DNA of 64,000 nucleotides from Roseobacter sp. HKCCD6576-2. Its GTDB lineage: Bacteria; Pseudomonadota; Alphaproteobacteria; Rhodobacterales; Rhodobacteraceae. The stretch's first letter is position 1, and each line of letters starts with the position of its first letter. The translations under genes were made by a program, and so were the position numbers. The stretch is taken from the NCBI RefSeq assembly GCF_013179285.1, contig NZ_WVNW01000002.1, positions 868,001 to 932,000 of the forward strand, in the 5' to 3' direction. Below the pieces are notes generated by a model that saw only the letters and a program-made list of their open reading frames with translations, did no database searches and was not told the origin of the DNA. Below are positions 18,205 through 26,625 of the stretch, piece after piece.

Positions 18205-19806
18205 CTAGGGCCCAAGCCGTTCTAGCAAAGCACTGGTGTTCAGGCCGCTGATCGCGCCGGCGATATGGCCTCTCTCTCCGGCAAGGCGGGTCGCGCAAAA
18301 CCCCTCGGCGACCGCGCCAGGGGCTTGTCGGATCAGGACCGAGGCGGTGAGCAAAACCGCCAGGCTTTCGGCGAACCAACGGGCCTCGGCCTCCTCGGGT
18401 CCCTTTGGCCAACGTGCGTGATGCGCGGCGAGGGCCGTATCATAGGTGCGATCCGCGCCTTTGGCGGCCGATAGTTCCGTCGCGAGGGTCTCTCCGGCCA
18501 GTGGGTCTTTCGCCAAGCTGCGCAGGATGTCGAGGCAGATCACATTGCCCGAGCCTTCCCATATCCCGTTGAGCGGCGCCTCGCGGTACAGCATCGGCAG
18601 GCCGGTTTCCTCGACATAGCCCATGCCGCCCAGCCCTTCCATCGCCTCGACGACGACACGCGGGCAGAGTTTGTTGTTGAGGAACTTCGCCAAGGCGACG
18701 GCAATCCGGGCAAAGGCCCGATCCTCCGGCGTGTCGCCATCGAAGGCGCGGGCCACGCGCAGGCCAAGGGCCGTCGCGCCTTCCCAGTCCAGCACCAGAT
18801 CGGCCAAGAGGCTTTGCATCAGCGGCTGATCCACCAGCTTGCGCTGAAACGCGGTGCGATGGCGGGTCCAGTGATGCAGGTGATCCAGCGCCGCGCGCAT
18901 CAAGCCCGCCGGCGCGATGGCGGTATCGAGCCGCGTGTGATGCACCATCTCGATGATCGCCTGCACGCCCCGGCCCTCTTCGCCGACCAGATAGACCAGC
19001 GCGCCGTGATATTCGACCTCCGCCGAGGCATTGGCGCGATTGCCAAGCTTGTCTTTAAGCCGCATCAGATGGATCGCGTTGCGCTCCCCCTCCAGCCAGC
19101 GCGGAACCAGGAAACAGCTTAGACCGCCCGGGGCCTGGGCCAGGGTCAGGAAACCATCCGACATCGGCGCGGAGCAGAACCATTTGTGTCCTGTCAACCG
19201 GTAGGCATCACCATCCGGCTCCGCGCGGGTGGTATTCGCCCGCACATCCGATCCACCCTGTTTCTCGGTCATCGCCATACCAAGCGTTGCGGCTTGTTTA
19301 TGATGGATCGGGGCCACGCGCGGGTCATAGGCGGGCGCGGTCAGTTTCGGCACCCATTGCTGGGCCAGCGCCGGGCTTGCGGCAAGTGCCGGGACGGCGG
19401 CGTAGGTCATTGTCATCGGGCAGCAGGTGCCCGGCTCCACCTGGGAGTGCATATAGACCTGCGCCGCGTGGGTCACATGGCTGCCGCCCTTCCACGGCCC
19501 GGCAGCGTAGCCGGCCTCGAGCCCAAGCGTCATCAACTGGTGATACCCGGGAGCAAAACGCACCTCGTCCAGCCGACGCCCGCCAGGATCGAAGAGCTGC
19601 AAGTCCGGCGCGATCTGTTCGGCCTGCCGCGCCGCGTCCCGCATCTCTGCCCGGCCAAGGGCTGCACCATATCGGGCCAGCACATCCTCATTCGCGCCAA
19701 TCGCATGCGCCCGCAGCACCGGGTCGCTGGCCCAAAGATCGCGATCCCCGCGCGGTGGCGGCTGGTTGGTCACCTCATGACTTGGCAAATCCGATCTGGC
19801 ATCCAT
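18205..19806 (-). CDS. AidB-like acyl-CoA dehydrogenase family protein
   Basis: The 533 residues match AidB, the flavoprotein linked to protection from DNA alkylation, rather than ordinary acyl-CoA dehydrogenases (about 380-400). Visible features are the flavin region MTEKQGGSDVRANTT, the segment GHKWFCSAPMSDGFL, the catalytic-Glu-containing region MGYVEETGLPMLYREAPLNGIWEGSGNV, and the extra C-terminal domain of AidB. It faces away from the FtsB-like gene. DNA repair genes (polA, nth, an Ada-like gene) lie elsewhere in the window. Whether it binds DNA or oxidises an acyl-CoA cannot be told. Confidence 0.88.
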   Translation of the reverse strand: MDARSDLPSHEVTNQPPPRGDRDLWASDPVLRAHAIGANEDVLARYGAALGRAEMRDAARQAEQIAPDLQLFDPGGRRLDEVRFAPGYHQLMTLGLEAGYAAGPWKGGSHVTHAAQVYMHSQVEPGTCCPMTMTYAAVPALAASPALAQQWVPKLTAPAYDPRVAPIHHKQAATLGMAMTEKQGGSDVRANTTRAEPDGDAYRLTGHKWFCSAPMSDGFLTLAQAPGGLSCFLVPRWLEGERNAIHLMRLKDKLGNRANASAEVEYHGALVYLVGEEGRGVQAIIEMVHHTRLDTAIAPAGLMRAALDHLHHWTRHRTAFQRKLVDQPLMQSLLADLVLDWEGATALGLRVARAFDGDTPEDRAFARIAVALAKFLNNKLCPRVVVEAMEGLGGMGYVEETGLPMLYREAPLNGIWEGSGNVICLDILRSLAKDPLAGETLATELSAAKGADRTYDTALAAHHARWPKGPEEAEARWFAESLAVLLTASVLIRQAPGAVAEGFCATRLAGERGHIAGAISGLNTSALLERLGP

Positions 19807-19940
19807 CTCACACCTCCAACGCCATGATAGCGCAAAATCTTTTTGATTTCAGGGGATTCCCTTTTGATTCGAGATATGCGAATCTCCGCCATGCAGCTGC
19901 CCGGCAGAGGTGGCGCGATCTTGAGGCGGCAGAAGAGACT

Positions 19941-20234
19941 ATGCAGAAAAAGCGCTCTCTTTCCGGATTGTTGATCCCGATGGCTCTCTTGTTCGTCGGG
20001 GCCTATTTCACCTTTGCCGCTGTGCAAGGGAATTTCGGCCTGTTCCATCGCATCCAAGTGGAAGCCGAGGCCGAAAGCCTGCGGATTGAACTGGCCGAGT
20101 TGCAAGCCGAGACCGCCGAGATGGAAATCCTGACCCGGCGCCTGTCGGATGATTATCTCGACCTCGATCTTCTAGATGAGCAAGCCCGCAGCGTATTGGG
20201 TCTGATCCGCGCTGACGAAATCGTCCTTCCCTAA
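19941..20234 (+). CDS. Septum formation initiator family protein (FtsB/DivIC-like)
   Basis: The 97-residue protein (ATG at 19941, MQKKRSLSGLLIPMA) has a short cytoplasmic start, one membrane helix (about 10-28), then a periplasmic coiled coil (about 40-70) and a C-terminal segment DLDLLDEQARSVLGLIRADEIVLP typical of FtsB. FtsB joins FtsL and FtsQ in the divisome. The longer in-frame extension to 19287 overlaps the aidB-like gene on the other strand and is rejected. It lies just upstream of pdhA, a common order in alphaproteobacteria. Confidence 0.9.
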   Translation: MQKKRSLSGLLIPMALLFVGAYFTFAAVQGNFGLFHRIQVEAEAESLRIELAELQAETAEMEILTRRLSDDYLDLDLLDEQARSVLGLIRADEIVLP

Positions 20235-20305
20235 CCCCCCCAAACAGACGCTTTGACGCAACGTTCAATTCGACTGGTGCATTTCACCAAAAGCTTTGCT
20301 ATGGG

Positions 20306-20323
20306 TAGTTCAACGTTAAACTA
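20306..20323. promoter_or_regulatory. Palindrome upstream of pdhA, possible operator
   Basis: TAGTTCAACGTTAAACTA reads almost the same on both strands (one mismatched pair) and ends 29 bases before the pdhA start. A second AACGTT lies at 20260-20265 inside TTGACGCAACGTTCAA, also dyad-like. A transcription factor site controlling the pdh operon is plausible; the regulator is unknown. Confidence 0.4.
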
Positions 20324-20351
20324 TCTGCCTTAGGCTGGAGGACCGCCCCGC

Positions 20352-21359
20352 ATGGCCGCACGGAAGACAACGGCAAAAACTGCCGCAAAACCAAATGTTT
20401 CCGCCGAAGAACTGCTGGAATACTACCGCGAAATGCTGCTGATCCGCAGATTCGAGGAAAAGGCCGGCCAGCTCTATGGCATGGGTCTGATCGGCGGGTT
20501 CTGCCACCTCTATATCGGACAAGAAGCCGTCGTGGTGGGTCTCGAAGCCGCTGCCGAAGAAGGCGACAAGCGCGTCACCTCCTATCGTGACCATGGCCAT
20601 ATGCTGGCCTGTGGCATGGACCCCAAGGGCGTGATGGCCGAACTGACGGGTCGCGAGGGCGGCTATTCCAAGGGCAAGGGCGGCTCCATGCACATGTTCT
20701 CGAAAGAGAAGCATTTCTATGGCGGGCATGGCATCGTCGGCGCGCAAGTGCCAATTGGTGCGGGCCTCGCTTTTGCAGATAAGTACAAAGAAAACGGGCG
20801 CGTGACCTTCACCTATTTCGGCGATGGGGCCGCGAACCAGGGCCAAGTCTATGAGACCTATAATATGGCCGAGCTTTGGGACTTGCCGGTGGTCTTCGTG
20901 ATCGAAAACAACCAATACGCCATGGGCACCTCGACCAAACGCTCGACCAAATCGCCCTCCTATTGGGAACGCGGCGCGGCCTATGGCATCCCGGGCGAAG
21001 AAGTCGATGGGATGGATGTTCTGGCGGTGAAAGCCGCCGGTGAGAAAGCCGTCGCGCACTGCCGCGCGGGCAAGGGACCCTACATCCTAGAGATCAAAAC
21101 CTACCGCTATCGCGGCCATTCGATGTCGGACCCGGCGAAGTATCGGACCCGCGAAGAGGTGCAGAAGATGCGCGAGGAACGGGACGCCATCGAACATGTG
21201 CGCGAGTTGCTGCTTCAGGGCAAACATGCTTCGGAGGATGATCTGAAGGCGATCGATAAAGAGATCAAAGAGATCATCAACGAGGCCGCCGAATTCTCCA
21301 AAACCAGCCCGGAACCAGCGCTCGAAGAGCTCTGGACCGACATCTACGCCGACGCCTGA
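20352..21359 (+). CDS. pdhA: Pyruvate dehydrogenase E1 component, alpha subunit
   Basis: PdhA binds thiamine diphosphate and decarboxylates pyruvate with PdhB. The 335 residues contain the ThDP motif [30 protein letters not shown] (about 157-193) and the phosphorylation-loop-like segment [20 protein letters not shown] Lys/Ala-rich N-terminus ([14 protein letters not shown]) may interact with other subunits. It heads the operon pdhA-pdhB-(86 aa)-pdhC. No E3 gene is found here. Confidence 0.97.
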   Translation: MAARKTTAKTAAKPNVSAEELLEYYREMLLIRRFEEKAGQLYGMGLIGGFCHLYIGQEAVVVGLEAAAEEGDKRVTSYRDHGHMLACGMDPKGVMAELTGREGGYSKGKGGSMHMFSKEKHFYGGHGIVGAQVPIGAGLAFADKYKENGRVTFTYFGDGAANQGQVYETYNMAELWDLPVVFVIENNQYAMGTSTKRSTKSPSYWERGAAYGIPGEEVDGMDVLAVKAAGEKAVAHCRAGKGPYILEIKTYRYRGHSMSDPAKYRTREEVQKMREERDAIEHVRELLLQGKHASEDDLKAIDKEIKEIINEAAEFSKTSPEPALEELWTDIYADA

Positions 21360-21373
21360 GGGAGACGACAGAC

Positions 21374-22744
21374 ATGGCAACCGAAATTCTCATGCCCGCG
21401 CTCTCTCCGACGATGGAAGAAGGCACTTTGGCAAAATGGCTGGTCAAAGAGGGCGACACCGTGTCGTCCGGCGACATCATGGCCGAGATCGAGACCGACA
21501 AAGCCACAATGGAGTTTGAGGCCGTCGATGAAGGCGTGATCGGCAAGATCCTTGTGCCTGAGGGCACCGAAGGGGTGAAGGTCAACGCAGCCATTGCCGT
21601 TCTTCTAGAAGAAGGCGAGGACGCATCGGCGGTGCCAAGCCCGGCCACGCCCGCCGCAGAAGCCCCGGCGACCGAAGCCCCTGCACCGACGCCTGTGGCC
21701 GCTGCACCTGCCGCGCCGGTCGCCGTCAAGTCGGTCGAGCCGGACTACCCCGCCGGCACCGAGATGAAAGCCACCACGGTTCGCGAAGCGCTGCGCGACG
21801 CGATGGCCGAAGAGATGCGCCGCGACGAAACGGTTTATCTGATGGGCGAAGAGGTCGCCGAATATCAGGGCGCCTATAAGGTCTCGCAAGGATTGCTCGA
21901 TGAATTCGGCGCGAAACGTGTGATCGACACGCCGATCACCGAACATGGTTTCGCCGGGATTGGCGTTGGCGTGGCCTTTGGCGGGCTCCGCCCGATTGTC
22001 GAATTCATGACCTTCAACTTCGCTATGCAGGCGATGGACCAGATCATCAACTCGGCGGCCAAAACGCTCTATATGTCGGGCGGTCAGATGGGCGCGCCCA
22101 TGGTGTTCCGTGGCCCCAACGGCGCCGCTGCCCGCGTCGGCGCACAGCACAGCCAGGATTATGCCGCCTGGTATAGCCATGTGCCTGGCCTGAAGGTCGT
22201 GATGCCCTACTCCGCCGCCGACGCGAAGGGCCTTCTGAAAACCGCGATCCGCGACCCGAACCCGATCATCTTCCTGGAAAACGAAATCCTCTATGGCCGC
22301 AGCTTCGATGTGCCGGTGCTGGATGATTTCACGATTCCCTTCGGCAAGGCCCGGATCTGGCGCGAAGGCACGGATGTGACCATCGTCAGCTTCGGCATTG
22401 GCATGCAATACGCGCTCGAAGCCGCCGATAAACTGGCCGAAGAGGGCATCAGCGCCGAGGTCATCGACCTGCGCACGCTGCGCCCGATCGATTATGACAC
22501 GGTGATTCAATCGGTGATGAAAACCAATCGCTGCGTGACGGTTGAGGAAGGCTTCCCGGTCTGCTCCATCGGCAATCACCTGTCGGCCTATATCATGACC
22601 CATGCGTTTGACTATCTCGACGCGCCGGTCCTGAATTGCACCGGGAAAGACGTGCCGATGCCCTATGCCGCAAACCTGGAGAAACTGGCGCTCACCACCA
22701 CCGCCGAGGTGATCGAGACCGTCAAACAGGTCACCTATCGCTAA
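21374..22744 (+). CDS. pdhB: Pyruvate dehydrogenase E1 component, beta subunit with lipoyl domain
   Basis: The 456-residue protein is a fusion found in alphaproteobacteria: an N-terminal lipoyl domain (about 1-80, lipoyl-Lys in ETDKATME), an Ala/Pro linker (about 85-125) and the E1-beta transketolase-like domain from about 130 ([33 protein letters not shown]). The lipoyl domain is about 90% identical in protein sequence to that of PdhC encoded 1.6 kb downstream. It starts 15 bases after pdhA. Confidence 0.97.
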   Translation: MATEILMPALSPTMEEGTLAKWLVKEGDTVSSGDIMAEIETDKATMEFEAVDEGVIGKILVPEGTEGVKVNAAIAVLLEEGEDASAVPSPATPAAEAPATEAPAPTPVAAAPAAPVAVKSVEPDYPAGTEMKATTVREALRDAMAEEMRRDETVYLMGEEVAEYQGAYKVSQGLLDEFGAKRVIDTPITEHGFAGIGVGVAFGGLRPIVEFMTFNFAMQAMDQIINSAAKTLYMSGGQMGAPMVFRGPNGAAARVGAQHSQDYAAWYSHVPGLKVVMPYSAADAKGLLKTAIRDPNPIIFLENEILYGRSFDVPVLDDFTIPFGKARIWREGTDVTIVSFGIGMQYALEAADKLAEEGISAEVIDLRTLRPIDYDTVIQSVMKTNRCVTVEEGFPVCSIGNHLSAYIMTHAFDYLDAPVLNCTGKDVPMPYAANLEKLALTTTAEVIETVKQVTYR

Positions 22745-22748
22745 CCTC

Positions 22749-23009
22749 ATGCAAGTCCTTGGCAAAGATAAACTGGAACAGGCCTACCGGGTGGTCGTCG
22801 ATTTAGACGGCAAACCGGTGGAGGTCTTGGTCAGTGATGCGCTCCTGTCTTCGGAATATGGGCGCGATGCCAAGGTGAGCCACAGCGACGCCTATGAATG
22901 GATCGCCGCCAATCAACACGCCCTGACCGATGCAGTCCGCGTGTTGGCGGCCGGAAAACAACCCCCGCGCGCCCCGTTTGATGCCCTGGCGCTCGCAGAG
23001 GAGAGTTAA
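22749..23009 (+). CDS. Small conserved-looking protein within the pdh operon
   Basis: This 86-residue soluble protein lies between pdhB and pdhC with gaps of only 4 and 3 bases, so it must be cotranscribed and probably coupled. It begins MQVLGKDKLEQAYRVVVDLDG and ends with APFDALALAEES; the middle (YEWIAANQHALTDAVRVLAAG) predicts a helix. The beta-then-helix shape recalls small DUF1488-type proteins, but I cannot assign it. The location suggests an accessory role for the complex. Confidence 0.8.
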   Translation: MQVLGKDKLEQAYRVVVDLDGKPVEVLVSDALLSSEYGRDAKVSHSDAYEWIAANQHALTDAVRVLAAGKQPPRAPFDALALAEES

Positions 23010-23012
23010 GAC

Positions 23013-24326
23013 ATGCCCACCGAAATTCTGATGCCCGCCCTCTCGCCAACCATGGAAGAAGGCACACTGGCCAAATGGTTGGTCAAGGAGGGTGACGAGG
23101 TCTCCTCCGGCGACCTTCTGGCCGAGATTGAAACCGACAAAGCCACGATGGAGTTCGAGGCCGTCGATGAAGGGGTGATCGGCAAGATTCTGGTCCCCGA
23201 GGGGACCGAGGGCGTCAAAGTGAATGTCGCGATTGCCGTTCTGCTCGACGATGGCGAAAGCGCCGATGATATCGGCAATGCGACGCCTGCCGCAGCCCCG
23301 GAAGCGCCAAAGGCGTCTGACGCCGCGCCCGAGGCGACTCCCGCAGGGGGCTCCGAGAGCGCGGCCCCTGCCCCCGCCGCGCCTGCCGCCGCCGATGGCA
23401 GCCGGATTTTCGCCAGCCCGCTGGCCCGCCGCATCGCCAAAGACAAAGGCCTCGACCTGGCGCAGATCAAAGGCTCCGGCCCGAAAGGTCGGATCGTGAA
23501 AGCCGATGTGGAAGGCGCCACCGCTGCTCCGCAAGCCGCAGCCCCCGCCGCCAGCCCGGCGGCCGCCGCTGCGCCCGCCGCCGCCATGGCCGCAGGTCCG
23601 GCCACCGAAACGATCCTCAAAATGTACGAAGGCCGGGAGTTCGAAGAGGTCAAACTCGACGGGATGCGCAAAACCGTCGCCGCGCGGCTTACCGAGGCGA
23701 AACAGACCATCCCGCATTTCTACTTGCGCCGCGACATTCAACTGGACGCGCTGCTGGCCTTCCGGTCGCAGCTCAACAAACAGCTCGAAGCCCGCGGCAC
23801 CAAGCTCAGCGTCAATGATTTCATCATCAAGGCCTGCGCCAATGCCCTGCAACAGGTGCCCGAAGCCAATTCGGTCTGGGCCAATGACCGCACGCTGCGC
23901 CTGAAGCCCTCGGATGTGGCCGTGGCCGTGGCGATCGAAGGCGGGCTCTTCACCCCGGTTCTGAAAGATGCCGAGATGAAGTCCCTCTCCGCGCTCTCCG
24001 CCGAGATGAAAGACCTCGCCACCCGGGCTCGGGAACGCAAATTGGCACCGCATGAGTATCAGGGCGGCAGTTTCGCAATTTCCAATCTCGGCATGTTTGG
24101 CATCGACAATTTCGACGCCGTGATCAACCCGCCGCATGGCGCGATCCTCGCCGTCGGCGCGGGCGTCAAAAAGCCTATCGTTGGCAAAGACGGCGAATTG
24201 GCCGTGGCCACCGTGATGTCGGTCACGCTTAGCGTCGATCACCGGGTCATCGACGGCGCCCTTGGCGCAGAGCTTCTGCAAGCCATTGTCGATAATCTCG
24301 AAAACCCGATGGTGATGCTGGCCTAA
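23013..24326 (+). CDS. pdhC: Dihydrolipoamide acetyltransferase (E2 of pyruvate dehydrogenase)
   Basis: E2 carries the acetyl group from E1 to CoA and forms the core of the complex. The 437 residues hold one lipoyl domain (about 1-80, Lys in ETDKATME), Ala/Pro linkers, a peripheral subunit-binding domain ([29 protein letters not shown], about 130-160) and the catalytic domain ending with the conserved [20 protein letters not shown] motif, whose His and Asp are catalytic. It closes the operon; a strong hairpin follows. Confidence 0.97.
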   Translation: MPTEILMPALSPTMEEGTLAKWLVKEGDEVSSGDLLAEIETDKATMEFEAVDEGVIGKILVPEGTEGVKVNVAIAVLLDDGESADDIGNATPAAAPEAPKASDAAPEATPAGGSESAAPAPAAPAAADGSRIFASPLARRIAKDKGLDLAQIKGSGPKGRIVKADVEGATAAPQAAAPAASPAAAAAPAAAMAAGPATETILKMYEGREFEEVKLDGMRKTVAARLTEAKQTIPHFYLRRDIQLDALLAFRSQLNKQLEARGTKLSVNDFIIKACANALQQVPEANSVWANDRTLRLKPSDVAVAVAIEGGLFTPVLKDAEMKSLSALSAEMKDLATRARERKLAPHEYQGGSFAISNLGMFGIDNFDAVINPPHGAILAVGAGVKKPIVGKDGELAVATVMSVTLSVDHRVIDGALGAELLQAIVDNLENPMVMLA

Positions 24327-24330
24327 CTCT

Positions 24331-24358
24331 GCAGGTCTTTTGGGGAGGAAAGACCTGC
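24331..24358 (+). terminator. Hairpin downstream of pdhC
   Basis: GCAGGTCTTT (24331-24340), 8-base loop, AAAGACCTGC (24349-24358): a perfect 10-base stem 5 bases after the stop. A second, weaker stem AAGGGG / CCCCTT lies at 24366-24394. There is no long T-run, so it may be a Rho-independent terminator of limited strength or an mRNA end stabiliser. Confidence 0.6.
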
Positions 24359-24632
24359 CAGAAAGAAGGGGTCGTGCGGATCGTGCGGCCCCTTCGCTTA
24401 CAAGGCCGGGGGCATCTCACCACTTGCCAACGCCACTGACGGCCCGCGCCGATGATCCCTGTCCCGGAAACGAACCGCCGCCCGCCGCACCCATCTCCGG
24501 GAGAGGGTTTCGCAATCCATCGCGCCTTGCGGCATCGCTTGGCGGGGAGGACACCGATCGTGCGGCTTTCACTGACAGGCTTGCGTAAAAAAACGGAAAA
24601 ACTGCTGTTCAGATCAACTTCCAATCGGCGGG
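24359..24632. other. Intergenic region between pdhC and the crotonase gene
   Basis: Besides the second stem at 24366-24394 nothing firm is seen. The short frames here have no recognisable product. The two flanking genes converge, so a promoter is not required in this gap. Confidence 0.4.
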
Positions 24633-25433
24633 CTACTTATAGACCGCCGGGCGTTTCTGCATCTGCGCCATGACGGTTTCCACCTGGTTCGGCGCGCCCA
24701 TCAACTCGGCCTGAAGCCGCGCTTCCAGGGCCAGATCAGGCGCTGCATCGCGGCCCCAAAGCGCATCCGCCAGTGTTTTGCCCGCCCGCACCGCATCCGG
24801 TGATTTCTCGGCCAATTCCTCAGCGAACTCGCGCGCCGCCGCCAATGGATCCTCGGCGACACGCGTCACCAGCCCCTCGTCCAAGGCTTCCCTCCCCGAC
24901 AAGACCCGGCCCGTCATGATCAACGCCTTGGCCCGGTCCACCGGCATCAGCCGCGGTAAGGACAGGCTGATCCCCATATCCGGGATCAAGCCCCATTTCG
25001 CCTCCATGATCGACAGGTTCGCCTCGGGCGCGGCGATCCGAAAATCAGCCGCAAGGGCGATCTGCATCCCGGCCCCGAAACACACGCCCTCAATCGCGGC
25101 GATGACCGGCACCGGCATTTCTTGCCAAACCTGGGCCGGGCGTTGGAACCGGTTCGCGATGGCGCCATCCGGCGGCGCAACCATCTCGGCCTTCACCTCG
25201 TCCAGCCGACCGGCCATCTGCATCAACACGCCTGTATCCATCCCGGCGCTGAAATCTCCGCCCGCGCCGCTCAGAACCACCGCACGCAGCCCGGGCTGAT
25301 CCGCAATCGCCTCGCCCGCCGCCACCAGCTCCGCCAGCAATTCCAGCGTCACCGCGTTTTTCTTCTCGGGCCGATTGAGCCGGACTTCGGCAATCGGACC
25401 GGTTTCATTGATGACAGAGACCAAAGCGCTCAT
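24633..25433 (-). CDS. Enoyl-CoA hydratase/isomerase (crotonase) family protein
   Basis: The 266 residues follow the crotonase fold: NRPEKKNAVT near the N-terminus, an oxyanion-hole segment GGDFSAGMDTGVL, and FGAGMQIALAADFRIAAPEANLSIMEAKWGL in the centre. The usual catalytic Glu in the ...GCELALACD-type region is replaced by a GAGMQ sequence, and LIPDMG is near the position of the second Glu, so the reaction may differ from simple hydration. The substrate is unknown. Confidence 0.88.
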   Translation of the reverse strand: MSALVSVINETGPIAEVRLNRPEKKNAVTLELLAELVAAGEAIADQPGLRAVVLSGAGGDFSAGMDTGVLMQMAGRLDEVKAEMVAPPDGAIANRFQRPAQVWQEMPVPVIAAIEGVCFGAGMQIALAADFRIAAPEANLSIMEAKWGLIPDMGISLSLPRLMPVDRAKALIMTGRVLSGREALDEGLVTRVAEDPLAAAREFAEELAEKSPDAVRAGKTLADALWGRDAAPDLALEARLQAELMGAPNQVETVMAQMQKRPAVYK

Positions 25434-25506
25434 GTGATCCTCTCTTGTGATGCGCCATCAGGGATCGTCATCCGCGCTGCCGGGTCAAGTGTAACGGCGC
25501 GTCGCC

Positions 25507-26073
25507 CTAGCGCCGGGCCGGGCTCGGCCTGAGCCCGGCCCGCGCGCTGTCCACCACATCGGTGATGCGTTTCTCTCGCGTTGGCTGCGTCTTGGCGGTC
25601 TTGATCCACGCCAAGGTACCGCGCTTCACAGTGCGCGGCCAGCCGTCCCAAACAGGGCGTAAATCGCCAAGCGCCTCCGCCAAGTCCTGCGGCATCTCCA
25701 GCCGTTCCACATCATCCAGGAAATGCCACATCCCGTTGGCTTCCGCCGCCGCGATTTTCGCCTCGCCCGCCGGCGTCATCCGCCCCTCGGCGCGCATCCG
25801 GGCGACGATCTCTTTGTTCACCGCCGACCAGGTCGAGTTCTCGTCGCGCGGCGCGACCCGGCGCTTCACCCGGTCCGCATCCAGCGCCGCCACTTGCCCA
25901 TCAACCCAGCCCCAACAAAGCAACTCCTCCACAGCCTCTCCCCAAGGCAGGTAGTTGGGATGATGTTTCTTGTAAGTCGCCAGCCAGATCGAGGACGTGT
26001 TGGCATGATTGGCCTCAAGCCACGCCCGCAGCGCGGCGCGGCTCTTCACCGTTACAGTCTCCGTCTTACTCAT
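25507..26073 (-). CDS. YdeI/OmpD-associated family protein
   Basis: The 188-residue protein (start at 26073) matches the YdeI/OmdA family: SRAALRAWLEANHANTSSIWLATYKKHH, then PWGEAVEELLCWGWVDGQ and a C-terminal AWIKTAKTQPTREKRITDVV. Its start ATG overlaps the stop of the rluE-like gene (ATGA), indicating translational coupling. Family members have been tied to antibacterial peptide resistance in enterics, but function here is unproven. A longer start six codons upstream is possible. Confidence 0.88.
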   Translation of the reverse strand: MSKTETVTVKSRAALRAWLEANHANTSSIWLATYKKHHPNYLPWGEAVEELLCWGWVDGQVAALDADRVKRRVAPRDENSTWSAVNKEIVARMRAEGRMTPAGEAKIAAAEANGMWHFLDDVERLEMPQDLAEALGDLRPVWDGWPRTVKRGTLAWIKTAKTQPTREKRITDVVDSARAGLRPSPARR

Positions 26074-26606
26074 GGGGTCACCTCGCGCCATGCACCGGGG
26101 GCCAAGCCAGTCAAATCATAAGGCCCAATCGACCATCGGATCAGCCGCAGAACCGGCAGCCCGACATGGGCACACATCCGCCGCACCTGTCGATTTTTCC
26201 CTTCAGTCAGAGTCAGGCGCAGCCAGCGATCGGTGACCGTCTTGCGAAAGCGAACCGACGGATCACGCTGCCAAAGCCACTCCGGCACATCGGTGGCCGC
26301 GACGTGCGCCGGGCGGGTTTGCCCATCTTTCAACGCGACGCCCATCCGAAGTGCCTCCAGCGCCTCCGCCCCGGGCACACCTTCAACCAGCGCGTAATAG
26401 GTTTTGGGCATCTTGGCGCGCGGTGACGCGATCCGCGCCTGCAATTTCCCATTATCAGTGAGCAGAAGCAGCCCCTCGGAATCCCGATCCAGCCGCCCTG
26501 CCGCATAGACCCCTTTCGGCAAGCCAAACCCATCCAACGCGGACCACCCTCCCTCAGACGTGAATTGGCTCAACACATTCATCGGTTTGTTGAAGGCAAT
26601 CAGCAT
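26070..26606 (-). CDS. rluE: 23S rRNA pseudouridine synthase, RluE-like
   Basis: The 178 residues form an RsuA/RluE-type pseudouridine synthase without an S4 domain. The catalytic Asp sits in AAGRLDRDSEGLLLLT (about 36-51), and the LTEGKNRQVRRMCAHVGLPVLRL motif is near the C-terminus. Short size and lack of S4 match RluE, which modifies U2457 of E. coli 23S rRNA. It is 19 bases downstream of polA on the same strand and overlaps the YdeI-like gene. Confidence 0.9.
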   Translation of the reverse strand: MLIAFNKPMNVLSQFTSEGGWSALDGFGLPKGVYAAGRLDRDSEGLLLLTDNGKLQARIASPRAKMPKTYYALVEGVPGAEALEALRMGVALKDGQTRPAHVAATDVPEWLWQRDPSVRFRKTVTDRWLRLTLTEGKNRQVRRMCAHVGLPVLRLIRWSIGPYDLTGLAPGAWREVTP

Positions 26607-26625
26607 GTTTCAGCCCCAGGGCACC

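Noticed and set aside
22803-24281. Open frame of 492 residues opposite the small pdh gene and pdhC
   Set aside because: Shadow of the Ala/Pro/Gly-rich linker and catalytic domain of PdhC.
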